The notes beneath the pieces are model-generated. The model did no database searches and was not told where the DNA came from. It saw only the letters and a program-made list of their open reading frames with translations. Positions 35,801 through 43,127 of a stretch of DNA of 64,000 bases are shown piece by piece (position 1 is the first letter of the stretch; every line of letters starts with the position of its first letter). A program made the position numbers and the translations under genes. The stretch lies in assembly GCA_964544885.1 (NCBI GenBank), contig CAZJDX010000001.1:180198-244197 (forward strand), written 5' to 3'. This DNA is from QQVM01 sp964544885 (GTDB lineage Bacteria; Bacteroidota; Bacteroidia; AKYH767-A; 2013-40CM-41-45).

Positions 35801-35922
35801 TCCGGAAATACGTCCACCTCCATCTGTGTTGCAGTATAGGTTCCGAATACGATAAGTAAAACGGAAACAACAACTATTAGTAAGCGGTTGCGAAGGGAAA
35901 ATCCGATTATTTTATTCAGCAT
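32839..35922 (-). CDS. CusA/CzcA-type heavy-metal efflux RND pump
   Basis: The 1027-residue inner membrane pump has the RND layout: TM1 at about 10-30, a large periplasmic domain, five TM helices (about 340-530), a second periplasmic domain and five more helices. Characteristic segments are QMEVDVFPDLTAPTVVVITEA and MAPEEVEKLVSFPIE near the N-terminus. GALVDDAIIDVENVYKRLKE in TM4 holds the acidic relay residues of the heavy-metal efflux (HME) family. The metal is not certain; Cu+/Ag+ or divalent Zn/Co/Cd/Ni are possible. It lies 12 bases after the adaptor gene and overlaps the TolC-like gene. Confidence 0.95.
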   Translation of the reverse strand: MLNKIIGFSLRNRLLIVVVSVLLIVFGTYTATQMEVDVFPDLTAPTVVVITEAHGMAPEEVEKLVSFPIETSVNGATSVRRVRSSSSAGLSIVWIEFEWDTDIFIARQVVNEKLTAISGRLPEGVGVPTMAPQSSIMGEIMLISLTSDSTSQMELRTIADWQIRPRLLATGGVAQVVVIGGEYKQYQVLVSPQKMEQYNVKLEEVMRAAAGSNGNSSGGFMNEYGNEYVINGIGRTNSTEELGKSIVAFRDGAGIRLEDVAEIRTGAAFKIGDGSLNAKPAIIMTVLKQPSTNTLKLTGSIDLSLEELQKNLPGDVKINTRIFRQADFINASIGNIQKTLLEGSVFVVIILFIFLMNWRATIISLLAIPISLIVAILTLRWLGFTINTMSLGGMAIAIGALVDDAIIDVENVYKRLKENAKKAIGERRDRFDVIFDASVEIRTSIINATFIIIIAFVPLFFLSGMEGKLLAPLGIAFIVSLFASLIVSITLTPVLGSYFLSNEETLRKKHKESWLVEKLQHIYIRLLKVVMDHKRLVLGLSISLLCLSIFIFTRLGRSFLPEFNEGSLVVSAVSLPGISLEESNKTGSDVERALLSIPEVKMTTRRTGRAELDEHAQGVNSAEIDAPFELKERTREEFIDEVRTKLSNISGVNITIGQPISHRIDHMLSGTRANIAIKLFGNDLNKLHLISARIKKEIQSVPGLVDINTEQLSEIPQVQIKAKRDMLSHFGISIGEFNRFVDVAFAGEKVGELYEGNRTFDLIVRFDDHNKGTIENMRNALIDAADGSKIPLYMVADIVSTGGPNTINRENVQRRTVISANVSGRDQRGAVEDIRKLLEEKIVLPEGYYVEYGGQFEAEEEASKTLLLTSLLSLLIIFLLLFQEFRDLRIASVILVNLPLALIGGIFSIYFTSGILSIPAIIGFITLFGVATRNGILLVSHYQDLKEEGLSLYEIIMNGSVNRLSPILMTALTAGLALIPLAIAGDLPGNEIQSPMAKVILGGLLTSTLLNVFVVPVVYFITQRKKA

Positions 35923-35934
35923 ATTGTCCCTGTA

Positions 35935-37434
35935 TTAATGTTCATGGCCATGTTCAGGCATGGCAGAGGAGGCTTGTGATAATTTGATATTGAAAGCGCC
36001 TTTATCAACAACTCTCTCACCCGGCTTCAGGCCTGATAAAATCGCGATGCGCTGGCCGTCACTTAAGCCGGTATGTACCTCTCTTTTTTCAAACGATTCT
36101 CCTCCGGTTTTAATAAAAACATAAAATACACCCTGCTCTTCGACAAGGCTGCCTAATGGAACGGTTAGAATATTCACGGAAGGACCATGCTGGAGAAAAA
36201 TTTCCGCCACGGATCCCGCCATCAAACCAACACTGTTCTCTATTTCAAATGTAACAGGTATGGTTGAACTACCCGGGCTGGCATTCTTCCCGTAGGTTAT
36301 CAGCTTCCCATTCAGCATTCCTGTATTGAACAGCTCGTTCCGGTTAACAAGCCTGAAATTTGCTGCAGTTACTTCCGGAAGCAGATCAAAATATCGTTGT
36401 GATACATTGGCCTGTAACAGGAGTTTTCTCCCTGCGGAGAGCACGGCAAGAGGGTCTCCGGTCTTTACATATTGGCCTACGCTTGTCCGCACATTGCTTA
36501 TATATCCATGAACGGGTGAACTGATCAGAATGCCGTTGGTTGATGTTTGAGAAGAATAGGATTCAAATCTGGACCTGGCTTTTTCGAATTCACTTTGAGC
36601 ATTCATAAATTCCTTTTCTGATACGATCTTGTCTTTTACCAATTCACTAAGTCTTTCATAGTCCGCCTTCGTTCTTTCATAATCCGCTTTTGCATCCCGA
36701 TAGGCGATGTCAACATTGCTCCCTGTCAGCATGCCCGCGCTGACTGTAAAAAGTGGTTGCCCTTTGCTGACCTTTGTGCCCTGAACAATATCATTCCCGT
36801 TAAACAGGATGATTCCATCAGCCGGAGAACTGATTACTGCGATATCTGCTGCCGATGACAGCAAACGGCCGCTTGTCCGTATTACGCCCATGAATGGCTC
36901 TTCCTTTGTGATGATCGTGGAAAAATCTGCTCTCCAGGCTTGCTCCTTAGTGAATGAAATATCAGCTTCTTTTGGGGGTATCAGCGAATCAAGAGCTTGT
37001 TCGGCAGTTGAAAATACTCTCAGTCCATCAATGATAAATGTGTCATTGGAAAGACCTGACTCCACATAAAACTCCAAACTGGCTTTCCCTTCATTCACAG
37101 GCTTCAATTCAAGACGGTATATGCCCGGAGTGTTGGTTGAATCTGACGAACTGCTGACTGTTTTATCATCGCAAACAAGATTCACCATCAACCTGGCATC
37201 ACTCAGCGGTCGCTCCGTTTCATGCAGAACACTCAAATGGGCAATGATCTTTGATGCCTGACCTGAGATGAAAGGATCAAATTCAACGAACAATTCTGTA
37301 TTCCCTTTATATACAGTAAACTTTAGTGTTTCCGGAACACCTGAACCTAGGGCATCCTCCTGCGGCGTATGTGAATGACCGCAGGACATAAGCAGAAATA
37401 AAAACAAGATCGTAGATCGGATTATGCTTTTCAT
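35935..37434 (-). CDS. CusB/CzcB-type periplasmic efflux adaptor lipoprotein with His-rich ends
   Basis: The ATG at 37434 gives a lipoprotein signal (MKSIIRSTILFLFLLMSCGH); an ATG three codons earlier is also possible, but the longer frame from 37521 is not. The 499-residue adaptor has an N-terminal Ig-like domain (about 30-140). A lipoyl/barrel-sandwich half (FNGNDIVQGTKVSKGQPLFT) precedes a helical hairpin (about 240-300), then the second half HGYISNVRTSVGQYVKTGDP and a membrane-proximal beta domain. Both ends are metal-binding in character: CGHSH at the mature N-terminus and GHEH at the C-terminus. It links the RND pump to the TolC-like channel. The N-terminal extension is longer than in Escherichia coli CusB. 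Confidence 0.9.
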   Translation of the reverse strand: MKSIIRSTILFLFLLMSCGHSHTPQEDALGSGVPETLKFTVYKGNTELFVEFDPFISGQASKIIAHLSVLHETERPLSDARLMVNLVCDDKTVSSSSDSTNTPGIYRLELKPVNEGKASLEFYVESGLSNDTFIIDGLRVFSTAEQALDSLIPPKEADISFTKEQAWRADFSTIITKEEPFMGVIRTSGRLLSSAADIAVISSPADGIILFNGNDIVQGTKVSKGQPLFTVSAGMLTGSNVDIAYRDAKADYERTKADYERLSELVKDKIVSEKEFMNAQSEFEKARSRFESYSSQTSTNGILISSPVHGYISNVRTSVGQYVKTGDPLAVLSAGRKLLLQANVSQRYFDLLPEVTAANFRLVNRNELFNTGMLNGKLITYGKNASPGSSTIPVTFEIENSVGLMAGSVAEIFLQHGPSVNILTVPLGSLVEEQGVFYVFIKTGGESFEKREVHTGLSDGQRIAILSGLKPGERVVDKGAFNIKLSQASSAMPEHGHEH

Positions 37435-37527
37435 ATGACACATAGATGATTTGTTAAAGGATCGCGCTTCAGGTTGCGCTTGAATAAACCGGTTTTTGAT
37501 AAACCCGGCAGGGTTTCGCAAAATTAC

Positions 37528-37920
37528 TCAGGACTGTAAGACCGGCGGGGCCCTCAAACCACCTGAAAAAAGTTCATAAATCCCTGTTATGCGTTCCCCT
37601 GTATCGGGAAAATAGCTGAAAAAACTTTGCAAAGAAAATTTCAATGAAAAACTTTCCGCTTGTAACGTGAAAAACAAAATTGAATATTTCAGGAAAAAAA
37701 CTCCTGAATTCTGGTGATTCGGACCCGCATATTCATCATCAGGATGCACCGAATGACTAAAGAGATGACCACACAGGTCTTCAGCATGCTCTTCATCCGA
37801 ATCAGTACATACTGCATCTGCAAATGCCGCGACTGGTTCGTCGTGATGGTGCGGAATTATATTGTGTGCCATGAGTACAAAACAGGCGAACAATAGTAGA
37901 AAGATTCCGGGTTTTTTCAC
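37528..37920 (-). CDS. Small His-rich exported protein (DUF6769-like) heading the efflux operon
   Basis: The frame can start at TTG 37944, but GTG 37920 gives the more natural signal MKKPGIFLLLFACFVLMAHN and is preferred. The 130-residue product has an N-terminal hydrophobic segment followed by IIPHHHDEP, then an acidic/His/Cys stretch (VCTDSDEEHAEDLCGHLFSH, HPDDEY). This resembles DUF6769-type proteins that precede heavy-metal RND operons in Bacteroidota (from memory). It may bind or sense metal in the periplasm. The adaptor gene begins 93 bases downstream. Confidence 0.7.
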   Translation of the reverse strand: MKKPGIFLLLFACFVLMAHNIIPHHHDEPVAAFADAVCTDSDEEHAEDLCGHLFSHSVHPDDEYAGPNHQNSGVFFLKYSILFFTLQAESFSLKFSLQSFFSYFPDTGERITGIYELFSGGLRAPPVLQS

Positions 37921-38015
37921 AAGTACAAGGTACAAAAAAAACAAGATTCCCGGGAGGAATAATCAACTTTAGATTGGATAAGGCAATTATTCCAAAGACG
38001 CTTAGTCCCAATTAT

Positions 38016-38023
38016 TATCTTTG
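38016..38023 (+). promoter_or_regulatory. TANNTTTG box upstream of the molybdoenzyme gene
   Basis: TATCTTTG matches the Bacteroidota -7 box and lies 65 bases before the ATG of the FdhF/YdeP gene. No convincing -33 TTTG is seen at the right distance, so this is tentative. Confidence 0.35.
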
Positions 38024-38088
38024 CTGATATAGGCGCTTCCGTCGCTTATTGCAGATCAAATCAAACTTCGTAGCCGCTTTCTTTATCC

Positions 38089-40419
38089 ATGTCTGAAAAA
38101 AATAAAGATACAGGGATTCCCAATCCGGAGAACCCGGAGTCGCTGAGAGGAGGGAAAATAAAAAAGCCAAAAAAAACCGCGGCCGGAATTCCCGGAGTTA
38201 TGGCTGCGGCAGGTCACTTGTTTTCCGAAATGAATCCTTTACGAGGAATGAAAGCCTTGTTTAAACTCAATCAAAAAGATGGATATGATTGCCCGGGTTG
38301 CGCATGGCCCGATCCTGACGATGAACGTTCGGCCCTTGGTGAATACTGTGAGAACGGAGTAAAAGCCATAGCAGAGGAAGCCACCGGTAAAAAACTCGAC
38401 ACGGCATTTTTCAGGAAGCATAGCGTGGTTGAATTGTCCGCATTGAGCGATTATGAAATAGGAAAGTTGGGGCGTATCGCACAACCAATGTTTCTTGGAG
38501 AAGATGAAACTTATTACCGTGAGATCTCCTGGGATGATGCCTTCGCACATATTGCGGGCCACTTGAATAAACTGAAATCTCCCGATGAGGCCATATTTTA
38601 CACTTCGGGCAGGACCAGTAATGAAGCGGCGTTTCTTTACCAGCTTTTTGTTCGTGAATTCGGCACCAATAACCTTCCCGATTGTTCAAACATGTGTCAT
38701 GAATCAAGTGGTGTCGCGCTGACAGAAGCACTTGGGATCGGAAAAGGTTCCGTAACGCTTGAAGATTTTTATGAAGCGGAACTGATCATCATCCTTGGTC
38801 AGAATCCGGGAACAAACCATCCCCGTATGCTTAGCGCTCTGCAAAAGGCAAAAAATAACGGAGCCAGGATTATTGCCATTAATCCATTACCGGAGACCGG
38901 TCTTATAAGTTTCAGTGACCCTCAGTCGATCAAGGGTATATTGGGTGTAAAAGCCAAACTCACCGACCTGTTCCTGCAAGTCAGAATCAACGGTGACATG
39001 GCACTATTGAAAGCCATAAATCTGCTCCTGCTAGATGAAGAAAGGAAAAATCCCGGAACTGTCTTCGATCAGGACTTCATTCAAAAGCATACCCTGCATG
39101 CTGAAAACTATCTCCGCGATCTTGAAAAACATTCATTTCAAAATCTGGCGGAACAGAGCGGCGTAAGTGTGGACAGTATCAGGGAAGCGGCCGCGCTGAT
39201 CGCTTCAAGAAAGAAGATCATAGCCTGCTGGGCAATGGGACTTACACAACACAGAAACGCTGTCGATACGATAAGGGAAGTCGTCAATCTGCTATTGCTC
39301 AAAGGAAGTATCGGTAAACCCGGAAGCGGAACCTGTCCTGTCAGGGGGCACAGCAATGTGCAAGGGGACCGGACTATGGGCATATATGAAAAACCATCGG
39401 AGGACTTTCTTGATAGAATCTTCAAGGTATTTGGATTTGAGCCTCCGCGCCGGCATGGCTTTGATACTGTCGAAGCCATCAGAGCCATGCATGAGGAAAA
39501 AGCCGGAGTGTTTATCGCAATGGGCGGAAATTTTCTCTCCGCAACACCGGATACTTTGTATACGGCCGAAGCTCTCCGTAAATGCATGCTCACGGTTCAG
39601 ATCTCCACCAAACTCAATCGAAGTCATCTGATTCACGGTAAGGAGGCGATCATACTGCCAACACTGGGACGCAGTGATATTGACATGGTCAACAGTGAGA
39701 TCCAATTTATCAGTTGTGAAAATTCAATGGGAGTTGTTCAGATGTCAAAAGGCAACCTCAAACCGCTCTCCGATAAAATGCTCAGTGAACCCGTCATTGT
39801 ATCCAGACTTGCACTGGCAACGCTTGGAGAGTCTTCCAGAGTAAAATGGAAAAAATACCTGATGCACTACGATCTGATCAGAGATGATATTGAGAAAACC
39901 ATACCCGGTTTTGAAAACTACAATGCAAGGGTCAGATTGGCAGGGGGGTTCTATTTACCCAATTCATCAAGGGAGGGCGTATTTACCACAACAAGCGAAA
40001 AGGCGGAGTTCAGCATTGCCCCGGTTCCACATCATAAACTGGAAAGCGGCGAGTTACTGATGATGACAATCAGAAGCCATGATCAGTTCAACACTACCAT
40101 CTACGGACTCAATGACCGATACCGTGGTGTTTTCAATGAACGTCGAGTCCTCTTCATCAATATTCGCGATATTGAAAACAATAACCTGAAAGCAGGAGAT
40201 ATTGTGGATCTAATAAGTGAAAAAGATGGAAGCCGCCGAATAGCACGCAAATTTATTATCGTACCTTTTGATATCCCGGTCCAATGTTGCGCCAGCTATT
40301 TTCCTGAAACCAATGTACTGGTTCCTCTATCCGAAACAGCAGACAAGAGTAATACACCCGCTTCGAAATCAGTTGTGATCAGACTTGAAAAATTTCAACA
40401 TGAAATCCCGTCTTCCTGA
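38089..40419 (+). CDS. FdhF/YdeP-family molybdopterin oxidoreductase
   Basis: The 776-residue enzyme follows the formate dehydrogenase alpha-like layout. The N-terminal part has GYDCPGCAWPDP instead of the usual four-Cys Fe-S motif, as in YdeP proteins. Then come the molybdopterin-binding regions: YTSGRTSNEAAFLYQLFVRE, NNLPDCSNMCHESSGVALTE (a possible Mo ligand region with Cys), and GKPGSGTCPVRGHSNVQGDR. The C-terminal dinucleotide-binding domain includes MMTIRSHDQFNTTIYGLNDR and FNERRVLFINIRD. No Tat or signal peptide is seen, so it is cytoplasmic. The substrate is unproven; Escherichia coli YdeP is tied to acid resistance. FdhD at 30777 is the likely maturation partner. Confidence 0.92.
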   Translation: MSEKNKDTGIPNPENPESLRGGKIKKPKKTAAGIPGVMAAAGHLFSEMNPLRGMKALFKLNQKDGYDCPGCAWPDPDDERSALGEYCENGVKAIAEEATGKKLDTAFFRKHSVVELSALSDYEIGKLGRIAQPMFLGEDETYYREISWDDAFAHIAGHLNKLKSPDEAIFYTSGRTSNEAAFLYQLFVREFGTNNLPDCSNMCHESSGVALTEALGIGKGSVTLEDFYEAELIIILGQNPGTNHPRMLSALQKAKNNGARIIAINPLPETGLISFSDPQSIKGILGVKAKLTDLFLQVRINGDMALLKAINLLLLDEERKNPGTVFDQDFIQKHTLHAENYLRDLEKHSFQNLAEQSGVSVDSIREAAALIASRKKIIACWAMGLTQHRNAVDTIREVVNLLLLKGSIGKPGSGTCPVRGHSNVQGDRTMGIYEKPSEDFLDRIFKVFGFEPPRRHGFDTVEAIRAMHEEKAGVFIAMGGNFLSATPDTLYTAEALRKCMLTVQISTKLNRSHLIHGKEAIILPTLGRSDIDMVNSEIQFISCENSMGVVQMSKGNLKPLSDKMLSEPVIVSRLALATLGESSRVKWKKYLMHYDLIRDDIEKTIPGFENYNARVRLAGGFYLPNSSREGVFTTTSEKAEFSIAPVPHHKLESGELLMMTIRSHDQFNTTIYGLNDRYRGVFNERRVLFINIRDIENNNLKAGDIVDLISEKDGSRRIARKFIIVPFDIPVQCCASYFPETNVLVPLSETADKSNTPASKSVVIRLEKFQHEIPSS

Positions 40420-40425
40420 CTTGGT

Positions 40426-42900
40426 TTATTCAATGATGATCTTATCCGTGTCTGTGTGATCATCCGTTAGCATTCGGATAAAATAAATACCCCTGGGAAG
40501 GGTCGCCGGTTTGAAAGGGAAAATGGTTTTATGTGATCCGCTCGTACTTTCCTGTTCCTTTAGCCACTTGTAAACAAGCCTTCCGGATGGATCGAGGACT
40601 TCCCAACTCACCCTTCCCGGCTTACTCAGGTAGTATTCAAGCACGGTCGACTGGATGATAGGATTAGGCCAGACAGAAACGATACGTGAAGCAGATTTTA
40701 TGTCCCCCGTTTTGTTCACGAGGTTGGGAAACCCGGGCTTTATGATGGTGAATTCATCCCTGATATTTCCGGATGAGGTGAGGTACCTGCAGGTCATAAT
40801 GTTACCCTGCACATCAATGACAAGAGAACCATAATGGTTCACCGTATAGGCATGCATGGCATTATGAGGCCATCCGCTGGTAGTCCCGTTCAAAGAACCG
40901 GATGTTCCGCAAACGACATAGACAGTTCCGAAATAATCCGGCGCATTCTTTACATAGGCGTTCGGACTGGTCCCGCTTCCCGCGTCAATAGCCATGGCGC
41001 TAACATCAAAACTTGATGATAAACCATAATGTCCGTGTATCATCATTGATCTTTCGTAGGAATGACTGTGTCCGGCAAGCACGAGGTCAACCTTGTAATT
41101 TTCGAGGATGGGAATAATATTCGTCCGCATTTCAACCAGCTCCGTTTCCACATCCGAGTCGTGTGAACCTTTCGAGTAGGGCGGATGATGAAAATAAACT
41201 ACCGTAAATGTCTGATTATTTGCCGTAAGATCGGCATGCAACCAGGCTGCCATGTCTCCGCTTACCGAACGGAAGTTCGAACCATACGATTCGAGGCAGA
41301 CGAAGTGAATGTTTCCGTAATCATATGAATAATACGCCTCCGTATGACTTGGCACACCTCCCGCTTCTCCCTGTGCAGGCATAGTAAAGTTCTCATAATA
41401 TGGACCGGTCTGATTATTGGAACTGGCAGAATGCAAGTCGTGATTTCCTGAGGCAGGCCAGCTTACCCACTTTTTAAACTGCTGCGGATAAACATCAAAA
41501 ACTTTTGTCTGATACTCCGGATCTGTACCATCATTGTAAGCATTATCTCCTAACCATAGCCATACATCCGTATGAACATTACCTGTATAGGCCTCATAAG
41601 AATCACGGACATCCCGCTGAGCGGTATTTCCCCTCCCGAAATCGCCAATCGCCCATATGCGAACAGGATCCGTTGATCCGACTGCGGGATTAGTCTTAAA
41701 TGTATTGCTCGCATCTCCTTGCAATATTCCGGTGGATGTGCCTATTGCATAATAGTACCTGGTATTTTCAGTCAGTCCGGTAAGTTGTACAATATGCTCT
41801 GTTGTGGCGGTTGTATTCAGCAGATTTGTATTCAGGTTTGCAGGGTTGGTGCCAAAACTGACTCTTGAGTCCGAAGGAATATTCGTCCTCCACCTTATGT
41901 AGATACTGTTTTGTGTACTCAGCTGAAGATAGGGCCCTCGCGTAACCGATACGGTTCCGTTAAGTGTCTGAAAGATCCCGGACGAAGACCATTGACCCGG
42001 ACCGTTTGAACATACTGATTGCACCTGAAACTCATACCATGTAGAACCTTGCAATCCGTTAAGCTGGACGGAAGCATTGACAGAAGGCACGGTTGTCCAG
42101 TTTCCCGAATAGCGAACGGCGTAACGTACATTATAAGACAGAGGATAACTCAGCGAGTCCCAGCCGACAAGCGCTGAGGATGGGGTGATGGATGTGCTGG
42201 AAAAATAGGCCGGATCAGGTGCAAGACATGAATCCGCGAAAGTGCTGAATACCTTCTTGTTGCTGTACGACTGCAACGGCGATGCGGAACAAACACATCT
42301 TACAGCCCATTCATAAGTTGTATTGGGTGTCAAACCTTGTAAGGTTACATTATGCTGATTACCCGGCACCTGCACCCATGTAAAATTTGTCGTATTATTT
42401 TCCGCGTAACGGATCATAAAAGTATCCGCCGTTATATACTCATTCCAGGACAGATCGGCAGTGCTTGAAGTTATCCCTGAATGAGCCGTTTGGTTTGGTG
42501 CAATACAGGCCGCCGGCTGTATGTCGGTCGAAAATATGGCGGCCTGGGCCTGGTATGCGCCGGGATTCCCATTATTACACCATGTACGAAGTTGCCAGTT
42601 ATACGTTGTGTTTGGCTTTAGTCCTGTCAGTAGAATTCCTGTAGAGGTTCCGCTGCTGATACTTAAATAGAGGTATACTGAATCATCCACATCAAAATAC
42701 CGGAGCAGAAAACTGTCAGCTGCGACAGGATCCCAACTCATGTATGCCGAAGTGCTTGTGATTTGCCCTGCGGTAAGACCATCTGGCACGGGACATTGTG
42801 CATACAGCCTTCCTCCCGTAACAAGATTCCATAACATTACCATGAACAGAATACTGCTACGGGAAGTCAATATAAATTTGTCTGGTCCGGGTATTTCCAT
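40426..42900 (-). CDS. T9SS-sorted purple-acid-phosphatase-like protein with Fn3 repeats (copy 1)
   Basis: The 824-residue protein has a signal peptide (about 15-34) and three Fn3-like repeats (about 35-310) beginning CPVPD, CIAPN and CLAPD. A purple-acid-phosphatase N-domain (RGPYLQLSTQNSIYIRWRTN) follows. The metallophosphoesterase domain (about 415-690) shows all five metal-ligand blocks: AIGDFG, LWLGDNAYNDG, SGNHDLHS, YFHHPPYS and LAGHSHSYERS. The last 85 residues are a T9SS type A domain (VWPNPIIQSTVLEYY, LPRGIYFIRM). It is an exported phosphatase or phosphodiesterase whose substrate is unknown. It is closely related to the next upstream gene on the same strand, 227 bases away, indicating tandem duplication. 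Confidence 0.92.
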   Translation of the reverse strand: MEIPGPDKFILTSRSSILFMVMLWNLVTGGRLYAQCPVPDGLTAGQITSTSAYMSWDPVAADSFLLRYFDVDDSVYLYLSISSGTSTGILLTGLKPNTTYNWQLRTWCNNGNPGAYQAQAAIFSTDIQPAACIAPNQTAHSGITSSTADLSWNEYITADTFMIRYAENNTTNFTWVQVPGNQHNVTLQGLTPNTTYEWAVRCVCSASPLQSYSNKKVFSTFADSCLAPDPAYFSSTSITPSSALVGWDSLSYPLSYNVRYAVRYSGNWTTVPSVNASVQLNGLQGSTWYEFQVQSVCSNGPGQWSSSGIFQTLNGTVSVTRGPYLQLSTQNSIYIRWRTNIPSDSRVSFGTNPANLNTNLLNTTATTEHIVQLTGLTENTRYYYAIGTSTGILQGDASNTFKTNPAVGSTDPVRIWAIGDFGRGNTAQRDVRDSYEAYTGNVHTDVWLWLGDNAYNDGTDPEYQTKVFDVYPQQFKKWVSWPASGNHDLHSASSNNQTGPYYENFTMPAQGEAGGVPSHTEAYYSYDYGNIHFVCLESYGSNFRSVSGDMAAWLHADLTANNQTFTVVYFHHPPYSKGSHDSDVETELVEMRTNIIPILENYKVDLVLAGHSHSYERSMMIHGHYGLSSSFDVSAMAIDAGSGTSPNAYVKNAPDYFGTVYVVCGTSGSLNGTTSGWPHNAMHAYTVNHYGSLVIDVQGNIMTCRYLTSSGNIRDEFTIIKPGFPNLVNKTGDIKSASRIVSVWPNPIIQSTVLEYYLSKPGRVSWEVLDPSGRLVYKWLKEQESTSGSHKTIFPFKPATLPRGIYFIRMLTDDHTDTDKIIIE

Positions 42901-43127
42901 TCAGGTTTTCAGGGATAGTAGAATCAACTCTCAATTTTGCTAATTAGCCAAAACTGTCAAATAATTTTATGAGAACATATCCTTAAATACAAAGATACGG
43001 CGGAATACCGCTTGCAGCACTTTCCGGTACCTTAATTTCCACCGGGTGTTTCAACAACAAAAGATTTATCCCCGGGTGAAAGAAAACCGAAAATGCCGGT
43101 AATTAACCTTATGTGGTGAAAAATAAA

